A DNA stretch of 64,000 bases from Acidovorax temperans. GTDB lineage: Bacteria > Pseudomonadota > Gammaproteobacteria > Burkholderiales > Burkholderiaceae_C. The translations under genes were made by a program, and so were the position numbers. Shown piece by piece: positions 8,419 to 17,355 of this stretch. Each line of letters starts with the position of its first letter. Within the stretch, counting starts at the first letter, position 1. Under the pieces are notes generated by a model. The model saw nothing but the letters and a program-made list of their open reading frames with translations. It had not been told where the DNA came from and did no database searches. The stretch spans positions 896,501-960,500 of the forward strand of contig NZ_VFPV01000002.1 in NCBI RefSeq assembly GCF_006716905.1. Reading direction: 5' to 3'.

Positions 8419-9198
8419 ATGGCCACTTTTCCGATTGCCAAAGCGGACCTGATTGAAGGCATGGCCAAGGGCATGGCGGTGCTGGAGAGCTTTGACACCG
8501 AGCGCCAGCGGCTCAATGCCACGCTGGCCGCGCAGCGCACGGGGCTGACGCGGGCAGCGGCGCGCAGGCATTTGCTCACGCTGGCGCACCTGGGCTATCT
8601 GGAGACGGATGGCAGCTACTTCTGGCTGGCGCCCAAGGTGTTGCGGTTTTCGGGCAGCTACCTCGCGTCGGCCCGGTTGCCGCGGGTGCTGCAGCCCACG
8701 CTGAACCGGCTGGCGGCGCAGACGCAGCAGTCGTTCTCTGCCGTGGTGCTGGATGGGGATGAGGTGGTGATCGTGGCGCGCAGCGGGGTGTATGGCGCGC
8801 CATCGCGCACCATGGCGTATGGCCTGCACCTGGGGGCGCGGCTGCCAGCGCACCCCACGTCTACCGGGCGGGTGCTGTTGGCAGCGCTGCCCACGGCCGA
8901 GTTCACGCAGTGGCTGCAGGGCTGCATGCTGCAACGGCTCACGCCCCACACCGTCACGCAGCGCAGCGCCTTGCGCAAGGTGGTGGCCCAGGTGCGACGC
9001 GATGATTTTTGCCTGGCGGTGGAGGAGCACGAGCTGGGCGTGCATGCCCTGGCTGTGCCTTTGCGGAATCTGCAGGGGCACACGGTGGCGGCGCTCAACG
9101 TGGTCGCATCACCCCAGCAGATGCAGGCGCAAACACTGCAGCGCGACATGCTGCCGCTGCTGCAGGAAGCCGCGCGCGAGGTGCGCGGGCTGCTTTAG
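8419..9198 (+). CDS. pobR: IclR-family regulator of the pob operon (PobR type)
   Basis: The 259-residue protein has an N-terminal winged helix (KGMAVLESFD, then LNATLAAQRTGLTRAAARRHLLTLAHLGYLE, then FWLAPKVL) and a C-terminal IclR effector domain (FSAVVLDGDEVVIVARSG, HLGARLPAHPTSTGRVLLAAL, LAVEEHELGVHALAVPLRN). The ATG at 8419 follows AAGGAA. The HTH is of the PcaR/PcaU/PobR subgroup, and the divergent neighbour is pobA, so it most likely activates pobA in response to 4-hydroxybenzoate. It is convergent with phoD, with only 51 bases between the stops. Confidence 0.85.
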   Translation: MATFPIAKADLIEGMAKGMAVLESFDTERQRLNATLAAQRTGLTRAAARRHLLTLAHLGYLETDGSYFWLAPKVLRFSGSYLASARLPRVLQPTLNRLAAQTQQSFSAVVLDGDEVVIVARSGVYGAPSRTMAYGLHLGARLPAHPTSTGRVLLAALPTAEFTQWLQGCMLQRLTPHTVTQRSALRKVVAQVRRDDFCLAVEEHELGVHALAVPLRNLQGHTVAALNVVASPQQMQAQTLQRDMLPLLQEAAREVRGLL

Positions 9199-9249
9199 CC
9201 CCTCGCGGCCTCGCTCACGCAGGCTTATGCGGCCTGTCGCGGCACTGCC

Positions 9250-10994
9250 TTAGGCCGCGACGATGCGCCCCACGCCTGCGGCGCCAGCCACTACCTTGAG
9301 CGACTTGTCGGTGCTGGCGGTGTAGTTGCGGCTGGTGATGGTGTTGACGTACACCCAGTCGGCGCGGCATTCGCTGGCCGTAGCGGTGAGCACCATGTAG
9401 CCACGGCGCGAGGTGTCGCAGTACTTCAGTGGCGCAATCAACTGCTGCAGCGCGCCCGCCAGGGTGGCGGGGTTTTCGTTGGGCAGATATTCCTCAAAGC
9501 CGGGCGAGGTGACGGACGAGGTGGCGAACTCCACACCCACGGCGTTACCGTTGCGGTCTTGCAGTTCGTTGGCCCAGGCGTTGTGCGTGTCGCCAGACAG
9601 CACCACCAGGTTTTTGCCCAGGCTGCGCGAGGTGGCCAGCACGGTTTCGCGCGCGGCCTGGTAGCCGTCCCAGGCGTCCAGGTTGTAGGGGATGGAGGGC
9701 TGCGCCAGGATGGCTTGCTCGGCGGGCGTGAGGCTGGCCGGGTTGGTGCGCGCGCGGGCCACCAGTGCGGCGTATTGGCTTACCGTAACGCCCGAGCCGG
9801 GCTGGATGGTTTCCATCAGGATCGGCGCAGGAATGTTCATGCGCCCCATCAGCACCTGCTGGCCCAGCACTTGCCAGGTGGCGGCGGATGCGGCCATTTG
9901 CTGCTGCAGCCACTGCGTTTGCGTGTTGCCCAGCAACTGGCGGCTGGTATTGCCCACGGCTGCGGTGAAGCTGGCTGCGTCAAAGCCGGTGGCGGTGAAG
10001 AACTTGGTGTAGTCCAACTGCTCGTCGCGCGCGACTACGCGGGTGTCGAGCATGTGCAAGGCCACGAGGTTGCCGAACGCAAAGCTGCGGTAGATCAGAT
10101 CAGGCTGCGCGTTGCGGGTGGGCATCCACTCGTGGTACGCCTGCAGGGCCGCTGCCTTGCGGGTGCTGAAGCTGCCTTCGGTGGCGGCTTGGTGGTTGTC
10201 TGCACCGTCGCGCCAAGTGTCGTTGGCGATTTCGTGGTCGTCCCACACGGCGATCATGGGGGCGGCGGCGTGCAGGGCCTGCAGGTCGGCGTCGCTCTTG
10301 TACTGTGCGTGGCGCTGGCGGTAGTCGGCCAGGCTGAGGATCTCCTTGGCGGGCGTGGACAGGCGGCCCAGTGCCCCGGCGTTGGCCGATGCGTAGCCGC
10401 CCTGGCCGTATTCGTAGATGTAGTCGCCCAGGTGCACGGTGGCGTCCAGGTCGCCGCGCTTGGCGGCATGGGCGTACACGTTGAAGTAACCGGCGGGGTA
10501 ATTGGCGCACGAGAACACCGCCAGCTTGACCTGCGCGACGCTGCCCGTGGGCAAGGTGCGGGTGCGGCCCGTGGGGGACGTGGCTGCGTAGGCGCGGAAG
10601 CGGTAGTGGTAGGCGGTGGCGGCTTTCAGCCCTGTGGCATCGACCTTGACGGTGAAGTCCTTGCTGGCCAGCGCCGTGGTTTGGCCCTGGGCCACAAGGG
10701 CGGTGAAGGCGCTGTCGGTGGCCACTTCCCATTCCACCGGAATATCACCCGTGTGGCCCACCGGGGGCGTGACGCGGGTCCACAGCATCACGCGGTCGGC
10801 CAACGGGTCGCCACTAGCGATGCCGTGGGCGAACTGCACGGCAGGGGCGTCGTCACCACCGCCGCAGGCCGCGAGGGGCAGCGTGCCCAGGGCGGCGGCT
10901 GCCAGGCCCATGTGGCGCACAAAGCGACGGCGGCTGGGGTTGGCCTCGGCCGCGTCGCGGATGGGGTGGGGGAGGAGGAGAGTTTGTCGGTCAT
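9250..10994 (-). CDS. phoD: PhoD-like alkaline phosphatase/phosphodiesterase with a probable frameshift in its Tat signal
   Basis: PhoD enzymes are secreted Ca/Fe phosphatases acting on phosphoesters. The uninterrupted frame (9250-10920) shows VMLWTRVTP, the metal-site motifs FSCANYPAGYFN, HLGDYIYEYG, WDDHEIANDTW and LSGDTHNAW, and a PhoD N-terminal beta domain. Upstream, the same frame reads NPSRRRFVRHMGLAAAALGTLPLAACGGG, a twin-arginine signal with a lipobox-like LAAC, but has no ATG before it. The ATG at 10992-10994 begins MTDKLSSSPTP in another frame. Adding one base to the four-base run at 10963-10966 joins the two as MTDKLSSSPTPIRDAAEANPSRRRF. I therefore give the gene as 9250-10994 with one frameshift, about 581 residues when restored. 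Translation from GTG at 10920 would lose the RR pair. Confidence 0.8.
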
Positions 10995-11092
10995 GGCTCA
11001 GGCAGTAGGTAAAGCACCCAAGACTGCCTTGGCCAGATGACGGTGGTGTGAAGCGTGCAGAGGCGGTGTCGCCTCTGCTACAGATTCAAAGA

Positions 11093-11147
11093 AAAAAGCC
11101 TGCAGCGCTTGTCTATCAAGCGCCAGTAGCTATTATTTTGATAGTGT
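11093..11147. repeat. Dispersed palindromic repeat, copy 3 (overlaps the hemL stop)
   Basis: AAAAAAGCCTGCAGCGCTT, GTCTATC, AAGCGCCAGTAGCTATTATTTTGATAG. Its TATTATTTTGATAG end runs into hemL: the stop codon (11133-11135) and the last three residues (Leu-Ser-Lys) are encoded inside the repeat. Confidence 0.8.
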
Positions 11148-12443
11148 TTTGAACACTTCGCGTGCTGCCGCCACGGTGGCCGCGATGTCGTCGGCCGTGT
11201 GGGCGCCACTGACAAAGCCGGCTTCATACAGTGCCGGGGCGATGTACACGCCGCGGTCAAGCAGGCCGTGGAACAGCTGGTTGAAGCGGGCGCTGTCGGT
11301 CTTGAGCACGGCGGGGTAGTTCTGGGGCAGCTCGGGCAACAGGAAGAAGCCGAACATGCCGCCTTCGCAGTCGGCGCTGAAGGGCACGCCTTCGTCCTTG
11401 GCGGCCTGGGCCAGCCCATCGACCAGTGAGCGGGTGGAGGCCGACAGAGCGTCGAAGAAGCCGGGCTTCTTGATCTCGCGCAGCGTGGTCAGCCCGCAAG
11501 CCGTGGCCACCGGGTTGCCCGACAAGGTGCCCGCTTGGTACACGCAGCCCAGTGGGGCCAGGTGTTCCATGATGGCGCGTGGGCCGCCAAAGGCTGCGAG
11601 CGGCATGCCGCCGCCAATCACCTTGCCCAGCACGGTGATGTCGGGCTTGAAGCCGGGGATGCTCTTGGCGTACACGCTTTGCGCGCTGCCCAGGGCTACG
11701 CGGAAGCCGGTCATCACTTCATCAAGCACCAGCAGCGCGCCGTATTCGGTGCACAGCTCACGGCAGCGCTTCATGAAGGGCACGCTGGCGCGCACAAAGT
11801 TCATGTTGCCCGCGATGGGTTCGATCATCACGCAGGCCAGGTCCTTGCCGTGCAGTGCAAAGGCTTCTTCCAGTTGCGCGACGTTGTTGTACTCGAGCAC
11901 CAGGGTGTGCTGCACCACTTCGGGTGGCACGCCAGCGCTGGTGGCATTGCCAAAGGTGGCCAGGCCCGAGCCGGCCTTGACCAGCAGCGAATCGGCATGG
12001 CCGTGGTAGCAGCCCTCGAACTTGATGAACTTGCTGCGGCCGGTGGCGCCGCGCGCCAGGCGAATGGCGCTCATGCCCGCTTCGGTGCCCGAGCTGACGA
12101 GGCGGATCATTTCCATCGATGGCACGAGGCTCAGGATTTCTTCGGCCAGTTCCACTTCGCGCTCGGTGGGGGCGCCGAAGCTGAAGCCTTCGAGTGCGGC
12201 CTTTTGCACGGCTTCAAGCACGGCGGGGTGGCCGTGGCCCAGGATCATCGGGCCCCAGGAGCCGATGTAGTCGATGAAACGCTGGTCGTTGGCATCCCAG
12301 AAGTAAGCGCCTTGCGCGCGCTTGACGAAGCGGGGTGTGCCGCCCACGGCCTTGAAGGCACGCACGGGCGAGTTCACGCCGCCGGGGATCAGCGCCTTGG
12401 CGCGTTCAAACAGGGGAATATTGAGATCAGTGCTTGGTGTCAT
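11133..12443 (-). CDS. hemL: Glutamate-1-semialdehyde 2,1-aminomutase
   Basis: HemL is the PLP enzyme that turns glutamate-1-semialdehyde into 5-aminolevulinate, the C5 route to heme. The 436 residues are typical: [82 protein letters not shown], and the Schiff-base lysine in [18 protein letters not shown]. The gene starts inside the end of thiD with a 17-bp overlap, so the two are one transcript. The last codons come from a dispersed repeat (copy 3), a small difference from the usual C-terminus that should not affect activity. Confidence 0.96.
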   Translation of the reverse strand: MTPSTDLNIPLFERAKALIPGGVNSPVRAFKAVGGTPRFVKRAQGAYFWDANDQRFIDYIGSWGPMILGHGHPAVLEAVQKAALEGFSFGAPTEREVELAEEILSLVPSMEMIRLVSSGTEAGMSAIRLARGATGRSKFIKFEGCYHGHADSLLVKAGSGLATFGNATSAGVPPEVVQHTLVLEYNNVAQLEEAFALHGKDLACVMIEPIAGNMNFVRASVPFMKRCRELCTEYGALLVLDEVMTGFRVALGSAQSVYAKSIPGFKPDITVLGKVIGGGMPLAAFGGPRAIMEHLAPLGCVYQAGTLSGNPVATACGLTTLREIKKPGFFDALSASTRSLVDGLAQAAKDEGVPFSADCEGGMFGFFLLPELPQNYPAVLKTDSARFNQLFHGLLDRGVYIAPALYEAGFVSGAHTADDIAATVAAAREVFKTLSK

Positions 12444-13380
12444 GGGGTGGCATTACAAAGCCTTCGATGGCCTGTGTTTCGTCAAGGGAATCTGCTTCGC
12501 TGTCTTCGGACTCATCGTCCTCGGGCTGGGCCCAGAACATGCGATCGGGAATGATGTGGCCCATGCCTGGGCGAAAGCCTGCGTCCAGGCAGCGGTCGAG
12601 GTAGTTGAGGGCTTCGCTGGTGGCTTCGCCAAGGTCATTGCCGCTGCCCACCAGGGCCGTGAGCGCGGCCGACAGGGTGTCGCCCGCGCCGGAGAAGGTG
12701 GCATCGAACAGTTCAAACTTGTTGTTGCCCAGCACGGTCTGGGGCGAGGCGAGTACGTTGTCAACAAACTGCTCGGGCAGTGGAATGCCAGTGACCAGGG
12801 TATAGGGCACGCCCATCTCGGAAGCCGCGCGGGCAATGTCGCGGGCGGTGGGGCTGCGGTCGCTGCTCCAGTCGGGCAACAGCCAACGCCACAGCGTGCT
12901 GTGGTTTCCTACCAACACCGAAGTTTGCGGCAAAAGCAGTTCGCGGAAGGCGTCCAGGTACTCGTCAATCAGCTCTTCACGCCACCAGGAAAGGTTGGGC
13001 ATGTAAGCGATGACGGGCACATCGTCGTAGTCGGTGGCGATCTCGGCAATGGTGCTGATGTTCTCGGTGCTGCCCACAAAGCCCACTTTGATGGCTTGCA
13101 CCGGCAGGTCTTCTAGAACAGCGCGGGCCTGCTCTGCCACGGCCTCGTCGTCCAGGCAGAAGTGATCGAAGATCTGCGCTGTGTCTCGCGCGTAGGCGCC
13201 CGTCACCACAGCGATGGCGTGGCCGCCCACGGAGGCAATGGTGGCGATGTCGCCTGTCAGCCCGCCAGCGCCGCTGGGGTCGCTGGCGTTGAAAACCAGA
13301 ATGCAGGCGGGGCTGGATTCATCCGATGGATCACTGTCCAGTTCATCGGTGTTGGGGGGGAGGGGGGTGTGCATGGTCAT
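12427..13380 (-). CDS. thiD: Hydroxymethylpyrimidine/phosphomethylpyrimidine kinase-type protein
   Basis: ThiD phosphorylates HMP and HMP-P for thiamine synthesis. The ribokinase-like fold is visible: [35 protein letters not shown] at residues ~27-61, AIKVGFVG, and the phosphate/catalytic loop [20 protein letters not shown]. At 317 residues it is longer than the typical 265-residue enzyme. The excess is a Ser/Asp-rich N-terminus and a C-terminal tail rich in Asp/Glu ([17 protein letters not shown]). The start ATG at 13378-13380 has no strong ribosome binding site; the next ATG is two codons later. It precedes and overlaps hemL, an arrangement seen in other Burkholderiales. Confidence 0.85.
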   Translation of the reverse strand: MTMHTPLPPNTDELDSDPSDESSPACILVFNASDPSGAGGLTGDIATIASVGGHAIAVVTGAYARDTAQIFDHFCLDDEAVAEQARAVLEDLPVQAIKVGFVGSTENISTIAEIATDYDDVPVIAYMPNLSWWREELIDEYLDAFRELLLPQTSVLVGNHSTLWRWLLPDWSSDRSPTARDIARAASEMGVPYTLVTGIPLPEQFVDNVLASPQTVLGNNKFELFDATFSGAGDTLSAALTALVGSGNDLGEATSEALNYLDRCLDAGFRPGMGHIIPDRMFWAQPEDDESEDSEADSLDETQAIEGFVMPPHDTKH

Positions 13381-13474
13381 GATCCAGTTCCTGCGCCAAT
13401 GGTGGCATAGAAGCAGCAGCCCGCAGAGATGACTAGATACAATCGTTGCATTCTATGTGAAGGCCTATTAAGCT

Positions 13475-13648
13475 GTGACCGACTCTAAGACGTGGATGTG
13501 TTTGATATGCGGTTGGATCTACGACGAGGCCTTGGGTTCGCCTGAACATGGCATCGCTCCCAACACGCCATGGGACCAGGTTCCTATGAACTGGACGTGC
13601 CCCGAATGCGGCGCCCGCAAAGAAGATTTTGAGATGGTGCAGATTTGA
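13475..13648 (+). CDS. Rubredoxin
   Basis: A 57-residue protein with a GTG start at 13475. The two CxxC knuckles (Cys9/Cys12 in MCLICGWIYDE and Cys42/Cys45 in WTCPECGARKEDFEMV) bind one iron, the hallmark of rubredoxin, and the conserved aromatic core (Tyr16, Trp40) is present. Rubredoxins are soluble one-electron carriers; partners in aerobes include alkane hydroxylases and oxygen or superoxide detoxification, but none is adjacent. It is 51 bases upstream of pilG on the same strand, so co-transcription with the pilus chemosensory genes is likely. A TACAAT at 13438-13443 may be its -10 box. Confidence 0.93.
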   Translation: MTDSKTWMCLICGWIYDEALGSPEHGIAPNTPWDQVPMNWTCPECGARKEDFEMVQI

Positions 13649-13699
13649 AGCGCGGCTCCTGCTGCGACATTTACACTTTCCATCGGGAGCGACAATAAA

Positions 13700-14098
13700 T
13701 TGACTACAACAGGCGCATCTTTCAAGGTGCTCGTCGTGGATGACAGCAACACCATCCGCCGAAGCGCCGAGATTTTTCTGAAGCAGGGGGGGCACGAAGT
13801 CTTGTTGGCTGACGACGGCTTCGATGCACTGGCAAAGGTGAACGACTATCAGCCTCAGCTGATCTTCTGTGACATCCTGATGCCCAAGCTGGATGGCTAC
13901 CAGACCTGCGCCATCATCAAGCGCAATGCACGTTTTGCAGACACGCCGGTGGTAATGCTTTCGTCCAAAGACGGTGTTTTTGACAAGGCGCGCGGTCGCA
14001 TGGTCGGCTGCCAGGAATACCTCACCAAACCCTTTACCAAAGACCAGCTGCTGCAGGCTGTGCAGCAGTTCGGCAATTCCCAACTAGGAGCGATGTAA
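13700..14098 (+). CDS. pilG: Type IV pilus response regulator PilG (CheY-like)
   Basis: This 132-residue single receiver domain begins at a TTG (13700) preceded by GGGAG. The acidic pocket (VLVVDDS, Asp14-Asp15 region), the phospho-acceptor in FCDILMPKLDGYQ, the Ser/Thr in VVMLSSKDG and the lysine in YLTKPFTKDQL are all present. In Pseudomonas, PilG promotes PilB-driven pilus extension and cAMP signalling after phosphorylation by ChpA. The stop shares its final A with the pilH start at 14098. The gene order rubredoxin-pilG-pilH-pilI-pilJ-chpA is one operon by spacing. Confidence 0.92.
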   Translation: MTTTGASFKVLVVDDSNTIRRSAEIFLKQGGHEVLLADDGFDALAKVNDYQPQLIFCDILMPKLDGYQTCAIIKRNARFADTPVVMLSSKDGVFDKARGRMVGCQEYLTKPFTKDQLLQAVQQFGNSQLGAM

Positions 14099-14463
14099 TG
14101 CCCATCCAGAAAGTACTGGTCGTCGACGACTCGAAGACTGAGTTGATGTTTTTGACAGACCTGCTTCAGAAAAAAGGCATGCAAGTGCGCACGGCTGAGA
14201 ATGCTGAAGAAGCGTTTCGCCGGTTGGCCGAAGAAAAGCCAGATCTGATTTTGATGGACGTTGTGATGCCCGGCCAAAATGGCTTTCAGCTGACCCGTGC
14301 CATCAGCCGCGATCCTCAATATGCTGACGTGCCCATCATCATGTGCACCAGCAAGAACCAGGAAACTGATCGTGTCTGGGGCATGCGCCAGGGAGCGCGT
14401 GGCTACATCACCAAGCCGGTCGATCCAGCAGAGTTGCAGTCCAAGATCGACGCCCTCAACTGA
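14098..14463 (+). CDS. pilH: Type IV pilus response regulator PilH (CheY-like)
   Basis: A second single-domain receiver of 121 residues: QKVLVVDDSKTELMFLTDLL, the acceptor Asp in LILMDVVMPGQNGFQL, the Thr in IIMCTSKNQETD and the conserved Lys in YITKPVDPAEL. In Pseudomonas, PilH acts opposite to PilG, favouring retraction by PilT or serving as a phosphate sink. It overlaps pilG by one base and is followed 15 bases later by pilI. Confidence 0.93.
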   Translation: MPIQKVLVVDDSKTELMFLTDLLQKKGMQVRTAENAEEAFRRLAEEKPDLILMDVVMPGQNGFQLTRAISRDPQYADVPIIMCTSKNQETDRVWGMRQGARGYITKPVDPAELQSKIDALN

Positions 14464-14478
14464 GGCTGCTGCGCGTTC

Positions 14479-15006
14479 ATGGCCAATCGTGAAGCTCTCA
14501 GAGAGCTCCAAGTGCGTCTTGCTGGCCGATTGCAGGCGGCAAGGGTTGAGGGCTTGTCCGTTTCGTCATGGCTCGCGGTAGAAGCTGCGGGCCAGTCTTA
14601 TCTGTTGCCGTTGGCGCAGTCGGGCGAAATTTTTCCATGGGTTGCCGTGCAACCCGTGCCATACACCCAGGCATGGTTTTTGGGTGTTGCCAATTTGCGC
14701 GGTGGTTTGGTAGGGGTGGTGGACCTGGCTGGGCTTTTGGGCTCGCCGGTGCAACGCACGGAGCAAATGCTCGCCGAGTCTAGCTTGTTGGCTCTCAACA
14801 CGGCGTTGGAAGTGAACGCCGCTTTGTTGGTGGACCGTTTGGCGGGATTGCGGGGGACGGAGGCGTTTGTCGCGGCAGAAAATCCTGCAAAGGAAGCCCC
14901 CGCGTTTTACGGCACCGTCTACATCGACGCAGCAGGCGTCCGCTGGCAAGAACTGAACTTGCAGATCTTGTCCCAACATCCCGCATTTCTGAGCATCAGT
15001 GCTTGA
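14479..15006 (+). CDS. pilI: Type IV pilus chemosensory coupling protein PilI (CheW-like)
   Basis: PilI couples the receptor PilJ to the kinase ChpA. The 175 residues form one CheW domain: LAVEAAGQSYLLPLAQSGEIFPWVAVQPVPYTQAWFLGVANLRGGLVGVVDLAGLLG contains the typical VPYTPxWFLGVANxRG motif, followed by SLLALNTALEVNAALLVDRLAGLRG. It has a short N-terminal helix (ANREALRELQVRLAGRLQAA). It lies between pilH and pilJ with 15- and 21-base gaps, so it is co-transcribed. Confidence 0.92.
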   Translation: MANREALRELQVRLAGRLQAARVEGLSVSSWLAVEAAGQSYLLPLAQSGEIFPWVAVQPVPYTQAWFLGVANLRGGLVGVVDLAGLLGSPVQRTEQMLAESSLLALNTALEVNAALLVDRLAGLRGTEAFVAAENPAKEAPAFYGTVYIDAAGVRWQELNLQILSQHPAFLSISA

Positions 15007-15027
15007 GTTTTTCTGTAAGGCTGCACC

Positions 15028-17310
15028 ATGTCTTTCGCTAATCAATTTGGAAAACTGTTCAATCGGAAACCCGCTCCAGCAGAAGCTGAGGCAGGTGCCG
15101 AGGGCAACAGCGATTTGCTGTCTGCCGAGTCTCCAGATGCAGGCGCATCGCGCGACCCCTACCAAGTCGAGCCCATGAACAGTGTGCAGGGTGATGTCGA
15201 TTCCTATGCCCCGGGTTCGGACGACACCGTTGGTGTGGACAGTGAACTGATCACTTTGCCTGTGCTGGGCAGTGCCACAGCTGCTGCGCACCAGCGCCGC
15301 CTGCTGGCCCTGCTGGCTGTGGGCGTGGTGGCTTTGGGTGTGATTGCCGCGTGGGTGCTGCGTCAGGCAGATCAATCTGCTCAGCAACTGGCCGCTACGG
15401 GCCAGTCGTTGATGCAGTCGCAGCGTTTGGCGAAATCGGTGTCGCAAGCGCTGGTGGGTAGCCCACAGGCGTTCCCGGACGTGGTGGAAAGCTCGGGCGT
15501 GTTGGCGCGCAACATCCGCGCCCTGAGTAGCGGAGATGCCGAGCTGGGCGTGCCTGCCCTGGGCGAGCCCTACAAGCCTGAACTGGACGCGGTCATTCCG
15601 ATGATGGAGCGCGCTGAGCGCAATGCAGGCGTGGTGATGGCGCAGCAGAAGATTCTGACCCAGGTGGGTGACGCTCTGCGTACCATTAACCGCCAGTCTT
15701 CTGACTTGCTGGAAATTGCTGAAACGGTTTCGTCCCTGAAGCTGCAGCAAAACGCCCCCGCTTCCGAGATATCTGCCGCAGGCCAGCTGGTGATGTTGAC
15801 CCAGCGTATCGGTAAATCGGCCAACGAATTCCAGACCATGGAAGGCGTGAGCCCCGAAGCGGTGTTCTTGCTGGGCAAGGACTTGAATTCGTTCAAGGAA
15901 ATCGCACAAGGCATGTTGGACGGCAGCCCTGAGTTGCGTCTGGCTGCGACCAAGGACGCCCAAACACGCGAGCAGCTTGAAGGCCTTGTGAAGTTGTATG
16001 AGCAGACACGTACCCAAGCCAGTGCCATTCTGGGCAATCTGCAAGGCTTGGTGTCTGCCCGTGAAGCGCAGTCCGCGATCATTGCCGACAGCGAACCACT
16101 GCGTCGCCAGTTGGAAACCCTCCAGACCAAGCTGTCCGCCCAAACCGGTGTGGGCGCCGGTCAGTTGGCTGCTCTGGTTCTGGCCAGTGCCTTCCTGTTG
16201 ATTTGCGGCTTCTTCCTGTCGCGTGTTCAGCTGCTGGACAGCCGTAACCGCCAAAAGACTGCTGAAGCGCAGCAAAAAGACGCCAAGCGTCAAGAGCAGG
16301 AAGCCAAGCGCGTCAATGACGCCAACCAGGCCGCCATTTTGCGTTTGATGAACGAGCTGCAATCGGTTGCTGAAGGTGACTTGACGCAGGAAGCGACGGT
16401 GACCGAAGACATTACCGGCGCCATTGCTGACTCGGTGAACTACACGGTGGAAGAGTTGCGCCAACTGGTGGGTAGCGTGCAAAACACAGCGACCCGCGTG
16501 GCCCAAACGACCGCCCAGGTTGACAGCACATCCACTGAACTGCTGGCCGCTTCTACCGAGCAGCTGCGCGAGATTCGTGAAACTGGCCGCTCCGTTCTGG
16601 ACATGGCGACCCGCATTAACGAGGTGTCCACTCAAGCCCAGGAGTCGGCCACGGTGGCGCGCCAATCGCTGCAAGCTGCTGACTCCGGTCTGCAGGCCGT
16701 GCAGAACGCCATCGGCGGTATGAATTCCATCCGTGACCAGATTCAGGACACCTCCAAGCGCATCAAGCGCCTGGGCGAATCGTCGCAGGAGATCGGCGAA
16801 ATCACGGAGCTGATTTCCGACATTACCGAGCAGACGAACGTGCTGGCTCTGAATGCTGCCATTCAGGCTGCGTCTGCTGGTGAAGCCGGTCGCGGCTTCT
16901 CGGTGGTGGCGGAAGAAGTGCAGCGACTGGCTGAACGTTCTGCCGATGCTACACGTCAGATCTCGGCACTGGTGAAAGCCATTCAGACAGACACCCAGGA
17001 TGCTGTGGCCGCTATGGAGCGTTCCACGCAGGGTGTGGTGGAAGGTGCTCGCCTGTCCGACAGTGCAGGTACTGCCCTGACTGAAATTGACCGCGTGTCA
17101 CGCCGCCTTGCTGAACTGATTGAGCAGATTTCGTCTTCGACATCGCGTGAAGCTGTGTTGGCCAACGAAGTGGCTGACAACATCCAGCACATTTTCGCGG
17201 TGACTGAGCAGACGGGTGAGGGTACCCGCACCACAGCGCAACAGGTTCGTGAACTGTCGCAAATGGCCGAGGAACTGCGTCAATCGGTGGCGCGTTTCAA
17301 GATCGCCTGA
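15028..17310 (+). CDS. pilJ: Type IV pilus methyl-accepting chemoreceptor PilJ
   Basis: This 760-residue receptor has a cytoplasmic N-terminus rich in Ala/Glu, TM1 (RRLLALLAVGVVALGVIAAWVL, residues ~92-113), a periplasmic sensor of two PilJ-type four-helix repeats, and TM2 (LAALVLASAFLLICGFFLS, ~380-398). A HAMP-like linker and the MCP signalling hairpin follow, with the tip EQTNVLALNAAIQAASAGEAGRGFSVVAEEVQRLAERS near residue 610. The Pseudomonas homologue senses surface contact through pilin. No obvious CheR-binding pentapeptide ends the protein. It is 46 bases upstream of chpA; the pilK methyltransferase gene that separates the two in Pseudomonas is absent. Confidence 0.92.
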   Translation: MSFANQFGKLFNRKPAPAEAEAGAEGNSDLLSAESPDAGASRDPYQVEPMNSVQGDVDSYAPGSDDTVGVDSELITLPVLGSATAAAHQRRLLALLAVGVVALGVIAAWVLRQADQSAQQLAATGQSLMQSQRLAKSVSQALVGSPQAFPDVVESSGVLARNIRALSSGDAELGVPALGEPYKPELDAVIPMMERAERNAGVVMAQQKILTQVGDALRTINRQSSDLLEIAETVSSLKLQQNAPASEISAAGQLVMLTQRIGKSANEFQTMEGVSPEAVFLLGKDLNSFKEIAQGMLDGSPELRLAATKDAQTREQLEGLVKLYEQTRTQASAILGNLQGLVSAREAQSAIIADSEPLRRQLETLQTKLSAQTGVGAGQLAALVLASAFLLICGFFLSRVQLLDSRNRQKTAEAQQKDAKRQEQEAKRVNDANQAAILRLMNELQSVAEGDLTQEATVTEDITGAIADSVNYTVEELRQLVGSVQNTATRVAQTTAQVDSTSTELLAASTEQLREIRETGRSVLDMATRINEVSTQAQESATVARQSLQAADSGLQAVQNAIGGMNSIRDQIQDTSKRIKRLGESSQEIGEITELISDITEQTNVLALNAAIQAASAGEAGRGFSVVAEEVQRLAERSADATRQISALVKAIQTDTQDAVAAMERSTQGVVEGARLSDSAGTALTEIDRVSRRLAELIEQISSSTSREAVLANEVADNIQHIFAVTEQTGEGTRTTAQQVRELSQMAEELRQSVARFKIA

Positions 17311-17355
17311 CGCTAGTCATCAACCAGCTGGCTCTTTGCAGCCGGGGACGAATCC

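Noticed and set aside
14566-16674. 700-codon minus-strand open frame
   Set aside because: Antisense to pilI/pilJ; composition is that of a shadow frame of a helical receptor gene.
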